Below are positions 47,310-59,084 of a DNA stretch of 64,000 nt, in pieces. Source of the DNA: Paraescarpia echinospica (lineage: Eukaryota; Annelida; Polychaeta; Sabellida; Siboglinidae). Location: assembly GCA_020002185.1 (NCBI GenBank), contig JAHLWY010000205.1:84369-148368 (forward strand). The letters are read 5' to 3'. The notes beneath the pieces are model-generated. The model saw nothing but the letters and a program-made list of their open reading frames with translations. It was not told the origin of the DNA and did no database searches. Made by a program: the position numbers and the translations under genes. The number at the start of each line of letters is the position of its first letter. The first letter of the stretch is position 1.

Positions 47310-49558
47310 TTATGCACTGTTCTTAAACTGTCGCACATAGTCCTTCAAGTTGGCGGGTTGTCGTGACCGTCTTCCTGACCTGGTCGTTGTTGTCGGTGCT
47401 CCTTGGTCTTGTTCTCTGGTGTCCTCCACTGGCTCTGGATCATTTTTGACACGTGGAGTACCAGGAGTGGTTTGCTTTACGTGGTCCCCATCTCCTTGTG
47501 TCTTTTCTTCCTTGTCAACGTTAGACAGGTCATGGTTGTATCTCACGGTGTGTTGCAGTGAGTATCTGCACTGTTACTGATCCGATGCACTCCTTGGAAC
47601 TTTCCTCAAGTCTATACGGTTTCGTCTCAACAGTCTCCTTCCATTGTCTATGAGGTACGATCTGTCATCAAGTGTGCGGATTATCTTTGCCTTCTCCCAC
47701 ACTTTGTTGTTTAGCGCAACAGGTCGCATTCGCACTGTGTCACCGCTGATTAATGCTTCCATGTATTTGGCTGCTCGGTCATACTTTTCCTTCATTACTA
47801 TTTTCTGTTTGAACAACTCGTCTCTGTTTCGCATGTTTTATACGTCTGGGTCCAGTAATTTGTTGGTGGAAGGCAGATTTGTGCGAGTTCTTCTTCCCAG
47901 AAATCTCTGTGCTGGACTAGTAGTCATGCCATCTTGAACAGTATTCCTGTGTGCCAACAGTGCTTTGTACGTGTCTGTCTGGTCATCGTCTGCTTTGGTC
48001 ATGAGTGTCTTCGCAATTTTGACTGCTGCCTCTGCTTTTCCAGTTGCTTGCTGATGGTGCGGGTTGGATATCCTATGCTCAAAGTTCCACTCGTCGGCAA
48101 ACTTCATGAACTCTGTTGACGTGAATTGAGATCCGTTGTCTGAGATTAGAATTTGTGGCTGACCATTTCGGCTCATGTGTTTCTTGAGCTTACCAATCAC
48201 TGTCTTTGTGTCCGTCTTCTGCAACTTGTCAATTTCGAAGAAGTTGCTAAAGTGATCCACAGTCACCAGATATTCGTCATCTTTCCACTGAAAAATGTCA
48301 GTTGCGTTTATTTGCCATGGTCGCTCGCACTCAATGATGGGCATCATGCTCTCTTTCTGCTGTCTCTTTGGATGCTGTTGACATATTTCACATCTGGATA
48401 TGTAGTCCTCTATTTCAGCATTCATTCCGGGCCAGTATACACATTCCCTGGCTCTGCGTAGGCATGCCTGTACTCCCAAGTTCGAACTGTGGATTTCTTG
48501 CCTGATGGCTGGCCTCATGGATGTGGGGATGACTGCTCTTTCACCTCTGTAGATAGTCCCATCATACACTGCCAGTTCATCTCGGAATTGGAAGTAAGGC
48601 TTGGTTACATCTGGCACCAAGCTTCTGTCTTCTGGCCAACCATCCAAAATCACTCTCTTCAGAGCCTGTAGGCTGTCATCCGCTGCGGTTTGTCTCATCA
48701 GTTCATCTTTCCATTGCTCCCCTATAAGGCTGTGCCCAACTGCATTCACCATCTCTTGTTCATTGTCCGTCGATGGAGTTTCGTTGGTCGCTCTGTGGTC
48801 GCCACGGCTCAGAGTGTCGGCCAGGTGTTGTTCATCTCCCGGCCTGTACACAGCGGTAACATCATACTGCTGTAGTCGCATACGCATGTTTTGCAGGCGT
48901 TTCGGAACATCCTTCAGGGGTTTGGTCATGATACGCTCCAGTGGCTTGTGATCCGAGTGCACCACAGTATACCTTCCAAATGTGTATTGGTGATACTTCT
49001 CAACAGATCATACTACTGCTAGCATTTCCTTCTCGGTGGTAGCGTACCTTCCTTCTGTGTCAGTTAGAGCACGGCTGCTGTATGCGAGTGGTTGACCGTC
49101 TTGGAGAAGCGCTGCACCTAGGCCTTTGTCGCTCGCATCACAATGGATTGTCAGTTCCGCCTCAGGTCTGTAATATTGGAGTACTGGCTCTGTTGTCACC
49201 AATGCTTTAGCAGAGAGGAACGCCTTTCTCTGGGCATCTCCCCATTGCCACTCTGCGCCCGGATTGGTCAGTTGTCTCATCGGCTCCATGATGTCGGACA
49301 GATTTGGGAGAAACTTCGCGAGGTATTGTATGAATCCCAGGAATCTCCACAGTTCGCCCTCATCTGCTGGTTCTATCATTTGTTGCACGCATCGTACTTT
49401 CTCCGGATCTGGGCGTAGACCCTCATCTGTCACCACATGTCCTAGGAACTTAATGTGCGACCGTCTCAACTGCATCTTCTCCTTGTTGAGTTTGATCCCC
49501 AACTGTTCACATCTTTGTAGTAGGGCTGTGAGTCTCTCATCATGTTGTCGGATAGCAC
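47310..49558 (-). pseudogene. Ty3/Gypsy pol 3' part: end of RT, RNase H, integrase
   Basis: One frame is readable from the edge of the nested LTR (49558) to the stop at 47310, with in-frame stops at about 49008, 47835 and 47574. It starts with RQHDERLTALLQRCEQLGI and the FLGHVVTDEGL segment of RT. RNase H has HCDASDKGLGAAL, YATTEKEMLAVV, then the first stop where a Trp codon is usual, and HSDHKPLE. Integrase: zinc-binding region HSSNLGVQ (second His position is Asn) with CEICQQH, then DDE residues in NATDIFQ, LISDNGSQF and GKAEAAVKIAK. The C-terminus is basic (SGRRSRQPANLKDYVRQF). It connects in frame with the upstream part once the nested LTR is ignored. Confidence 0.95.
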
Positions 49559-50984
49559 TGTCACGGATTAGCGAGGTCTCCGTACACTAGATGGCTCAGT
49601 CTAGTAGGGTTCTTATATATCAAGGTCAACGCATATGAGAAGGAACGGTGATCGTGAACAAGCAACAAAGAACGAGGAAAATTTAATACTTTATTACAAG
49701 ATATCTTCCTTTTGGTAAATATCTCAATTAACAAAATAAACAAAATAAAGAAATCCCGTAACCAAATCTTAATAGAACATAATAAACAATAACACTGAAT
49801 CTTTCGATTATCAAATTCCACTTCCTTTCTAAGGTGGATTATACCGCTATACGACCATACACTAGGCGCCAAGTGTTATCTAAGAATAACTCCCATAATA
49901 TAAATACACAGTATAAGCTAGTCCTCGCGGATTCTCATTACAGTAATATGTTACAACACACACATATATTTATATATATGTGAATACTTCATGGGTAATA
50001 ATACCTCACTTCAAAACCCACAGAGAACTACTAATCATAATGCTGCAAATAATAGATACGTTCAATCAGAAAATAAACATTTATACTGGGCTAGTCCCAT
50101 CTCGAATATATACGAACGTTTGTTGAAGTCAACACGCCGAGCTCAGAACACAATTAGAACGGTGTATCTCGGGCGCACGAGTGATGATGCCGGGCACTTG
50201 ACGATTGCCGACGTACGCCGCGAATTCTCGAGTCGCGTCCATTCAATGATCGCACGATCGCAACGATTGCGAAGTCAGTTGAATACATTCAACTGAAAGA
50301 CGAAACCGGGCAGTAGACGCTTACCGCCGGCCGCTACGAATTCGCATTCGGTCAAGCTTTCTGACGTTGTCGCTGTGAGACCGCTGTTCGGGGATGGCCC
50401 GTGCTGGGTGAGCGCGTCGCGATTATCGCTCATCGACGCAAATACGTTGGGGCCGACCGGAACGTTATCTCAAAGTATTGCTGACGTGGCGGCATGGTTT
50501 CTTCGAAGTTCGATCGAATAGTCACTCTGGACACTGAATATTACAGACATAGAAAAGCTTGGGAACGTAACCCACGTTAACGATTCCCACCACGCTTTAG
50601 ACTTTCCTTGCCATTCTCTTGGCAGCAGGGCAACCTGTCTAGTTCAACCCTGGATCTGTCCCAGTCCTTCGCCAGCGCCCAGATCGCGAAATGCGTACAA
50701 CACACGTTTATATAAGCAGACCTAATTATACATCATATGACAGGTTTCCATCATTTCTATTGGCTAATGTAATTATTACAATGAAACCACCTGCTTGTCT
50801 AGAAACACTAGCAACAGAATACCACGCTTCACTGAGCGCATCTGCAACGAGTTGCTGTAATTACGTAACTAAGGCGGTTGGTTAACAATATGTCTATCTA
50901 CTGGCTTGACCTTCCTCATTTATAAAATTAAACCTCAGGAAAGTATATTTTAATACCCAGAAATAGCAGAAATGCTACAAGCAC
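49554..50984 (-). mobile_element. Solo LTR (1,421 bp) nested in Ty3/Gypsy pol, TSD AGCAC
   Basis: The insertion spans 49559-50979, begins TGTCACGG and ends GCTACA (TG...CA ends), and is flanked by AGCAC at 49554-49558 and 50980-50984. No internal retroviral genes are present, so it is an LTR left after recombination or a terminal-repeat-only insertion. On the minus strand a TATAAA lies near 50919-50924 and an AATAAA at 49690-49695, which orients it minus like its host. It splits pol just after the RT active site. The parent family is not otherwise seen in the window. Confidence 0.92.
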
Positions 50985-52803
50985 TCATCGTGGTGTCTCC
51001 ACATCCTATCACCACAATGTCATCAGCTACACACACGACTCCCTCCATTCCATCTAGAGCTTGATGAAGCTTTCTTTGGAAGATCTCTGCAGACACATTG
51101 AGGCCAAATGGAAGACGCAACCATCTATAGCGTCCGAAAGGGGTGTTGAAAGTCGTCTTGAGAGACGAATCCTTGTCTAGCGTCACATGCCAGTAGTCTG
51201 ACTTCAGATCTACGACTGTGAACACTTTGGCCCCCTGTAGCATAGGCAGGATGTCCTCTATCGTGGGCATCAAGTAGCGCTCCCTCTTGAGAGCCTTATT
51301 CAACTGTTGGGGGTCTATGCATACCCTGAGCTTGCCATTTGTCTTCACTGCTGTGACTAGGTTACTCTCCCATGCCGTCGGTTGCTCCACTTTCTCGATG
51401 ACACCACCAGTCTCCATCCGTTGCAGTTCCGCTTTCACGTCATCTGATATGGCGTGTGGTATTCTTCTCACTCGACTCACCAAAGACAGCACTTCTGGGT
51501 CTGTTTCCAAACATTGCACTCCTGGCAGGGTGCCAACTTCATCATCGAACACGGATTGGAACTGTTTTACAATGTCCTGTGGTGTTCTGCACAATTCTAG
51601 TAGGTTGACTTCACTCTCATTAACCACATTTGACTCATTCACCGTGATGAGCTTCATCACTTCACTTGCTCGTAGGCCGAGTATCGGAGTCAGGTTCTCT
51701 TTGACAATCAAGCACTTCACATTGTACTTCTTCTCATTGGATGGGTTGCGCATCATCATTTTGGCAACTCCAACCGGCTTGATCTTGTCACCTGTCCAAG
51801 ATTTCAGTGTTGTATCAGTCAGCGTGACATCTGTACTTTTTGGTACAAGTGCTTGAGGAAGAACATTCACAGATGATCCTGTGTCAATGTGGAATTTAAC
51901 CGATTGACCAGAGTTCACCATCCTCAACTGCACGTAGATTTTACTCCTGTTCAGCCTGTGAACGTCCTCATGTGTTAGCTGCTCCACTGATTCATGGTCG
52001 CTGTCTACCTGGTGTGTTTCCCGTTGCTTACACACGATCGCAAAGTGATTCATCTTCTTGCACACGTTGCATTGTTTCCCAAATGCTGGACACTCTTCTT
52101 TCTTCATGACATGTTGTAATCCGCAGAATCTGCATTTCATTCTGTACGCACGGTATGTCTTCTTCTTCCTGTAACCCTTTGCGTTTGAGATTGCTTGAAC
52201 ATCATCACTGCAAGTTCCGTCACTCTGCTTCAGAATGCTGCGTAGGGTCATGCATGCTGTCTCCTCACTTCTGCATATCTGAATGGCTACTTCCAGGGTC
52301 AACGCACCTGTCGCAAGCAGTTTCTTTCTTGTTTCCTCGCTGTTAATGCCAAGTATCAGCCTGTCTCTGACGAGTTCGTCTTGCAGATTGCCAAAATTGC
52401 ACCGAGCAGCTAACTCCCTCAACCTTGCCAAATACGTGTCACAATCCTCCTCTTCTTTTTGGTTGGATGAATTGAAGACGAATCGGCGGAACACGATGTT
52501 GGTATCGCCCACGCAGTGTCTCTGTAACACTGCAAATATGCTGTCAACGGTTGAGTGTTCTGTGCCGGCATTTTCAATTATTTTGACACACTGCTCCCCT
52601 ATTGTGTATTTCAGAAGGGCGGCTTGGTACTCTTCTGTTTCATCATTCAGTCTTGACACGATAGCATAGTTCTGCCATTGCTTACGAAAACGTTCGAAAT
52701 GTTCCTCTCTGTTCTGCGACAGGTCAATGGGTGATGGAGGGTTAATCCTTGCGACGTGTCGGCCCCTCGCCTTCGGTTGGCGTTGTTGTTCGTCATTTGA
52801 CAT
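50985..52803 (-). pseudogene. Ty3/Gypsy Gag-protease-RT 5' part, interrupted
   Basis: The likely start is ATG 52803 (MSNDEQQRQPKARG). A GTG 11 codons upstream in the same frame is also open, but a Gag normally starts with ATG. Gag core about the first 190 residues (EEHFERFRKQWQNYAI, then CDTYLARLRELAARCNFG). Zinc knuckles CRFCGLQHVMKKEEC and CNVCKKMNHFAIVC at about 220-265. Protease HIDTGSSVNVLP near residue 305. RT about 470-600 with LRVCIDPQQLN, FTVVDLKSDYWHV, RLPFGL and active site VADDIVV. Uninterrupted until the nested LTR, after which the frame stops inside LTR sequence at 50950. Gag and protease look intact. Confidence 0.96.
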
Positions 52804-52880
52804 CTTTTGACAGCTTCTTAACAAATACTTGTGCACTCACCGAAGTCTCTGTCTGCTACAGTGTGAGCGTCACCTGTTTT

Positions 52881-52893
52881 GCTTCTGACACCA
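52881..52893 (-). other. Primer-binding site
   Basis: On the minus strand TGGTGTCAGAAGC directly abuts the 5' LTR with no spacer. Its complement ends TCTGACACCA, like the 3' end of a tRNA with CCA; tRNA-Leu is a plausible primer but the assignment is tentative. Confidence 0.75.
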
Positions 52894-53046
52894 TGTTTCG
52901 TTAGTCAGTAAAAGCACATAGTTTTAGAGTCAACACTTTATTAGTACATACACCATGCCGGACGACTCCCGAACCCAAACGAGGCTCGCCGCTCAACGAC
53001 AGGTAAGTGGCGCCGCCTGTCAGACAAGATACATAATAACGTAACA
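52894..53046 (-). repeat. 5' LTR of Ty3/Gypsy element (153 bp)
   Basis: This is the 5' LTR relative to transcription on the minus strand and the near-identical partner of 46963-47116. It carries the same AATAAA (minus) and would contain the promoter for the genomic RNA. Confidence 0.97.
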
Positions 53047-53051
53047 TTAAG

Positions 53052-54340
53052 GCAATAATAATACTTATCAATCTGTAATTCCACTTGTTTATCAATTTTT
53101 CTGCACCACCATTTTCTACGATCTATCTCCGCCAAATAATGACTACATTGATAAATATTTACATTGGAATTGACATAACATTTTACTGCCGAGACAGCAT
53201 TCTTGGTGCCGGAACAAGATAGGCGAAATTCACTTTTGTTAACTAATAATATAACGGAAAATCAGTTCAGGTTGATTGTGCAAGGGGAAAATATAAATCA
53301 TTTGAATAAATCTCTGGCATTACAAATACGAACATTGATTGATAGAACAGTTCCCAGACATGCACATGACTCTCTGCTTGGCGCTACTAATTTGGCTAAT
53401 TTCAAAATCAGGTGAACATTCCCAAGGGTAAATTATTGAAGTATACTATGTAAGGTATATATCTGGTTCAGATAGGAAAAGTCAGAATGATTCAAAATTG
53501 GGAACAACATGGGTGGGCTTTTGTAACTTCAGAAGACCAAAAACAATCGGGTAATGATCATGATTATTAAATAAACACAGCTAGTGCAAATTTACTTACA
53601 CCGTTAAATGTTAGTGCTGCTAAGACATTCCATGACGTTGCTGCTCAGTACCTTCCTGTTCCGGCACCAGATGATGGCGTTTACGTTGTCAACAAGTTTC
53701 TTAACATACTTAGGTTTTGTTCACAAAGGACAGCCACATTTTTTAAGCATTGCAGTGCTAGCAACTACCCTTAATTGCCTTGACCGTTTAAAGTTGTTGG
53801 AACTGTATTTTGTTTCTGTCCCTAAAATAACTATCGGTTTGTCTAGACTGTTCCCCGCAAGAAATAATCTACAAGGTCGCAGTAATGTTTTCATTTGTAT
53901 CCAGTCCTTATTGCATATTTGTCACCAGGCCACTAAATTAGAGGTACTACAAATTAAGAAAGGTAAGTAATTTAAACTTCTTCATGATCCAGAGAAACCA
54001 GCAGCCACAACATCTTTCCCAGGTAGACTCACTTTAAGACATCCCCATAATGCAGGTTTCAGGAGGAAGGGATGACCCATGTCTACAAATAGTAATGCTT
54101 ATGAGATGAAATTCCCTGTTTTAAACACGGCTGACCCCTATCAACCCTCAGGTCAAAATTCCACATAATGCTAGAGAAAGATGGGATGGGAGGAAAAGAT
54201 CTTTGCATAAGAAATGTGGTTTGACAATAAGTGAGGTAGCTTCAGAAGATGCTCACATTTTGACCTACAAACTTAAAAGTTAGCAATAGCACGTTTACAC
54301 AAAAAATGCTTCAGTTAAAACAGGAATTAACATAGTTCAC
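53052..54340. other. Unrecognised open segments, no supported gene
   Basis: Two stretches look protein-like but match nothing I know. About 53190-53415 (+) reads VPEQDRRNSLLL, FRLIVQGENINHLN and ends at a stop. About 53595-53770 (+) reads AAKTFHDVAAQYLPVPAPDD, then VYVVNKFLNILRF. They are in different frames with stops between and no splice-site pattern I could support. They may be remnants of an element or of a host gene. Confidence 0.25.
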
Positions 54341-54344
54341 TCAG

Positions 54345-54700
54345 GGTAAGTTCAGTTAAACGAGCAGTCAGTGTAGCTACACCAGTGGTTAGTGCAGTTG
54401 CACCATTGGTTTGAGTAGCTACACCAGTGGTTAGTGTAGTTACACCATAGTCAGGCCTGCATGCAGTTTACTCAGACCGGGAGTTAGTATAGTCAGGCCA
54501 GGAGTTGGCAGTCAGACCAGCAATTAATAATCAGACCAGGATTTAGTAGCCAGACCAGCAGTTAAAGTAGTAAGACCAGGAGTTAGTATAGTTAGACCGG
54601 CAATGTAGTTAATGTAGTCAAACATGCAGGTAATATAGTTAGATCAAGAGCAACTTTACTTAGACCAGGAGTAGATTTACTAAAACCAGGGGGTCAGTGA
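54345..54700. repeat. Degenerate 22-26-bp minisatellite
   Basis: Repeated variants of AGACCAGGAGTTAGTATAGTT, preceded by variants of TACACCAGTGGTTAGTG(C/T)AG, follow each other for about 350 bp. Units vary in length and sequence, so the array is old. Confidence 0.85.
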
Positions 54701-55164
54701 ATTAAAAAATTAATTAGTAATTAAGATGATACAATTTTTAATTACTAATTATTGACTGTAATAACGTATAGCTAATGTAGTTTTTACTGTCCTAGATATT
54801 AAATCAGGACGAAATTGTTAGACGCTACAGCTGCATTGGGGTAACAACGTGGTGATCGTCTTTGTCAAGCCAGACAAGAAAAAACAAACGCCTCTTTTCA
54901 GAGCCACAATTCTTTCATTAAAGAGTTTGCTACCATCATATCAGTGTTCAATAGAAACTAAAATGTACACATGTGAATAATTAAAATGTACTGAATAAAT
55001 CAACTGAATGCGACTAACGTGAGAAAACCGTAGCTAGTCCATATCGTCTACAATCATTACCTACACGTATAGAGATTTTTGCTAGCTAACTGGCTGTATT
55101 TTAAATGTTTGGTTTCTGCAAATCGTGGTAACAATAACCATCTGCAAAATAAACGCCTTTAAGT
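54701..55164. other. No gene seen
   Basis: AT-rich spacer with ATTAATTAGTAATTA-type words; no motif recognised. Confidence 0.5.
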
Positions 55165-55335
55165 TTAATGCTGTCGAAATTCAAATACGCATGCATATCA
55201 TACATGTTCGTTACCAAATCAACACACTTTGATAAAGTCTCTATTTTGAGGAAACGGGCTCTGCAGATTATATAATGACTAGTTTACATTATTCAAATCA
55301 ATCAATACGCACACTTCCATCAATCATCATCAAGC
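55165..55335. repeat. 175-bp satellite unit, left of LINE insertion
   Basis: One diverged unit with the landmarks TTCAAATACGC, CATGTTCGTTACCAAATCA, GAGGAAACGGGCT and TCAAATCAATCAATACGCA. The same order of landmarks recurs at 57.67-57.96 kb, on the other side of the inserted LINE. Confidence 0.7.
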
Positions 55336-57519
55336 ACATTTAATGACATTCTGGCATCCTATGACATGAAACAACACGTTACCTTCTCAACACACATAAA
55401 TAGCCTCTAGCTCGATCTCTTAATCACCCGTTTGTAACAATATTCAGACACCTACTGCTTCAGATGGTTTATCAGACCACCACACTGTCATTGCTGATCT
55501 CAAAGTTCCTAGAATTCCCGTCGAGTCCAAACACAATGTGTTTTACCGACCGATCCATAAGATTGACATTGCTGCATTAATGACAGACTGCATTAAATCC
55601 GACCTCATCAGTAACCCCAAAGAACACCTGTCAGATCTGTGTCGACAGTACTGTCAAGTACTCAAAGATTTACTTAATAAACATGCACCCCTGAGATATA
55701 AATATGTGTCCCAAAAGCCACATGCTCAATGAATGACGCCTGAAATTGTACAATCTAAAAAGCGCCGGCGCTCTCTTGAACGTGTATGGCACAAATCACG
55801 CTCGCCTTTGGACAGATCACGATATTCTAAACAGTGTCACTGCTGCAACAGACAAATGGCCAAAGCTAAATCAAATTATTACACAAATATGGTCTCGAGT
55901 AACTCCGATAACCCACGTCAGCTATGGAACTGCATAAATCATATTTTACACAGACGGCCGCCTCCATGTATACCTAGTCATGTGTCAGTCAAATCTCTGT
56001 GTGACTCGTTTTCTAGTCATTTCAAAGATAAAATAAGTCTTATACGTTCTGCTTTTCCATGTCACAATTTAAGTACTGTAAATGTGGACTCCCCACAAGT
56101 ACATTCTCCACTTGTATTGTTTGAGCCAGCCACAGTTGATGAAGTGAGGAAAATAATAATGTCCTCCCCAAATAAGTCATGCGATCTCGATCCATTACCA
56201 ACCATACTACTAAAAGCATGTCTTGACTCGTTACTTGGTACAATAACAAATATCATAAATTTATCACTTAGTTCGGGTAAATTCCCAGATGATTTTAAAC
56301 ACGCACATATAAATCCTGTTCTCAAGAAGACTTCTCTGCCAAAAGATGATTTCAAAAATTATAGGCCAATTTATAATCTTAGCTTTATTTCTAAGATATT
56401 TGAGAAAGTCGTAGCAAGCCGTCTAAGGTGTAATGTCAGCTCCACTTGTTTATCCAGTGTGCTCCAATCAGCATACAAACAATGTCATTCTACAGAGACT
56501 GCTCTCCTAAAAATACACAATGATGTTATATTAGACATTGATAAAGGCAAAGTAACTGCACTTACCTTGCCTGATCTGCCTGCCGCCTTTGATACCATTG
56601 ATCACAACACTCGTGTCAAACGTTTATCAATGTGGTATGGCATATCGGCACAGCTCTGACCTGGTTGTCTTCATATCTAACCAATAGACATCAATGTATA
56701 AAGATAGATAATTACTTTTCAACCTCAATCCCCACCTCATGTGGCATTCCCCAGGGTTCCGTTCTTGGGCCTTTGCTTTTCACTCTCTACACTACGCCAC
56801 TCAGCTCTGTAATCCAAAGTCATAACTTGGATCATCACCTTAATGCAGATGGCACACATATCTACATTTCCTTGGCCACGCCCGATACATGTCACTCCCT
56901 AAACCGACTCAACGATTGTCTCCAAGCTGTTTTCTCATGGATGACCTACAGCAAATTAAAATTAAATGCAGACAAAACTGAATTCCTCATCATTGGTACT
57001 CCAATGCAGTGAGGTAAACTTAATGACTTTTTCCAATATGCATCCTGAGTCAAAATATCACACCAGCAGCATCAGTACGGAATCTAAGAGTGACCTTTGA
57101 TTGCGACTTCAATTTCAAACAACACATATCCCAAACGTGCCGTTGCTCTTTTTATCATATCCGTGATCTTCACCGCATTCGCCGATATATGTCGCTTTCT
57201 ATCGCTAAGATTATCGCAATAGCTCTTGTTAGCAGCATATTAGATTATTGCAATTCCCTCCTTCATAATATTGCTATCAAGGGTGTTGCAAAACTACTCA
57301 ATGCTCATACCAGCTAGACAAGCCAGACAACTTCGGTCGTCTAGTTCGAAGTTGCTATCTGTTCCTAGAGTTAAGGTAAAAGCTGGAACTCGAGCTTTTT
57401 CAGTTGCCGCGCCAACTATATGGAATTCGCTTCCCGTTAATGTTAAATCAGCAGAAAATATTGTTACATTTCGTCGTCACCTCAAAACCTATCTGTTCAA
57501 TATCGCCTATCCTCCCTAG
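55336..57519 (+). pseudogene. LINE ORF2 fragment: endonuclease end, RT and C-terminus, broken
   Basis: The endonuclease C-terminus has SDHHTVIADL near 55470, out of frame with what follows. The linker RYSKQCHCCNRQMAKAKSNY leads into RT: FEPATVDEVRKIIMSSPNKS, NYRPIYNLSFISKIFEKVV and TALTLPDLPAAFDTIDH. A frameshift near 56650 follows, then CGIPQGSVLGPLLFTLY. The active site reads HHLNADGTHI where the relative at 12.7 kb has YADD, so both Tyr and the second Asp are lost. The thumb TCRCSFYHIRDLHRIRRYMS and the C-terminal TRAFSVAAPTIWNSLP are in further frames. It is inactive. Confidence 0.88.
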
Positions 57520-57667
57520 CTTCCTAGCACATCCATCCATTTGTTGACGACTTTCGCCTATCACACGAGTACGAGAATGCTTAATCCTTTGGTTTTGGTG
57601 CGCCACTGAGCTCGGATTGTCTGAAGATATTGGTGCGTTAGAAGTTATTTATTATTATTATTATTAT
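55336..57667 (+). mobile_element. L2/Daphne-like LINE, 5'-truncated
   Basis: The fragment begins inside the endonuclease (DILASYDMKQHVTFSTHI) and ends with a (TTA)n tail at about 57645-57667. Flanking DNA on both sides is the same 175-bp satellite. It is of the same lineage as the element at 11.8-14.9 kb, with many shared blocks but independent damage. Confidence 0.88.
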
Positions 57668-57960
57668 GTTCTTTACCAAATCAGCAAAGTCTCAATGTGG
57701 GCAAAATTAGCGAAGTGTACGGAGTATTTGAGGAAACAGACTACCTGATACAGTGTATAATAAACAATTATTTACACTATTCAAAACAATCAATACGCAT
57801 TTATTGTCGTCCGATTTCAAATACACTAGCACACCATGCATGTTCGTTACCAAATCAGCACAATTCGATATCCAAAGTCTAAAGGTTGGCTAAATTTGCG
57901 AAGCGTACGGAGTATTTGAGGAAAGAGACTACCTATTTTAGTGTATAATGAACAGGTAGA
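57668..57960. repeat. 175-bp satellite, two units right of LINE insertion
   Basis: GTTC(T/G)TTACCAAATCAGCA recurs at about 57668 and 57841, and GGAGTATTTGAGGAAA at about 57720 and 57907. Unit spacing is thus about 175 bp, matching the unit at 55165-55335. Confidence 0.8.
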
Positions 57961-58300
57961 CGAGACATGGGCATATCCAATATTTTTTCTTAAATGCCAT
58001 AGTCGATTCAATATTTGAAAAAAGCGGGCGTTAACAAGAAGCCAATATTTTCCTTCAAATCGGAAGGAAGTTATCGGGATTGCGCGCGCACAGGTAATTT
58101 TCCCTTCCAAACGGAAGGAAGTTAACACCGGAATTATTGCGCGCGCAGACATTACCGCCGATTTACCAAATACCCGTGACCTGCGAACTGGCCGGGGCGG
58201 ATTGAGTTTATTCGCTGGTTTATTCAGTAGAGTTATATAAAGCACCGTAACTTAGACAGTGGTATCTAGAGGTACGCTCTCAACGTTCAATATAGTGAAT
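57961..58300. other. No gene; short direct repeat of TTCC-motif
   Basis: CCAATATTTTCCTTCAAATC and TTCCAAACGGAAGGAAGTTA variants recur near 58047 and 58105 within a CG-richer patch (GCGCGCGCA near 58084 and 58139). No coding sense. Confidence 0.5.
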
Positions 58301-58369
58301 GGTGTTTTCAAATATGGCTGAGACTTAGTTGCCAGTTTACTATTGAGGCTCGACTGTATCATTGCAGTG

Positions 58370-59080
58370 GTCTTCTCTGTAACCTTTCAAAGGCAATGAA
58401 TGGTACTTTTCAAATACCTTTTTGAGTACCACTGACACCTGATAATTTATCATTGAATGGTCCAGTGATACTGAATGGTATTTTCAAATACCACTGAGAG
58501 TCCTAATGGAACTGAATGATATGTTCCGATATACAATTAATATTACCACTGAGACCTACTGCTTCATCATTGAAAGGTACTGAATGGTATGTTCAGATAC
58601 CATTGAGAGTACCACTGTAACCTGATTAATCACTGAATGGTCGCGTGGTACTGAATGATAAGTTCAAATACCATTGAGAGTACCACTAAGACATACTGAT
58701 TTACCATTGAATGGTATTTAATTATATGTTCAAATACCATTGGGAGTATCATTGAAACGTGCATTATCATTTAATGGTCCAGTGGTACTGAATGGTATGT
58801 TCAAATACCACTGAGAGTACCACTGAGACATACTGATTTATTATTGAATGGTAATGAATGATACATTCAGATACAATTGGTAGTACTACTGATCACGATT
58901 TATTCATGAATGGTCCAGTGGTACTAAATGGTATGTGCAAATACCATTGAGAGTACCATTGAAACACTGATTTATCATTGAATGGTATTGAATGATAAAA
59001 TGATGTTTAATTATCATTGACAGTACCATTGAGACACTGATTTACCATTGAATGGTCCAACGGTACCGAATGGTACTCAC
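58370..59080. repeat. TGAATGGTA-word array with dimeric period of about 140 bp (array 2)
   Basis: Units of 61-76 bp read roughly TTACCATTGAATGG...ACTGAATGGTATGTTCAAATACCATTGAGAGTACC...GAGACATACTGA. The GAATGGTCCAGTGGTAC-type variant starts near 58461, 58632, 58768, 58911 and 59050, giving a higher-order dimer of about 136-143 bp in the last four. Words are self-complementary (CCATTGAATGG). It is related in vocabulary to the array at 24.4-25.09 kb. Confidence 0.9.
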
Positions 59081-59084
59081 CCAG

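Larger units (their letters stand above)
46958..53051 (-). mobile_element. Structurally complete Ty3/Gypsy element with TSD TTAAG
   Basis: LTRs at 46963-47116 and 52894-53046 are flanked by the 5-bp duplication TTAAG (46958-46962, 53047-53051). On the minus strand the order is LTR, PBS, gag-protease-RT-RNase H-integrase, PPT, LTR. The LTRs differ by one indel and one substitution in about 154 bp, so insertion is recent relative to other elements here. Internal length without the nested solo LTR is about 4.35 kb. Only in-frame stops plus the nested insertion break pol. Confidence 0.97.
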
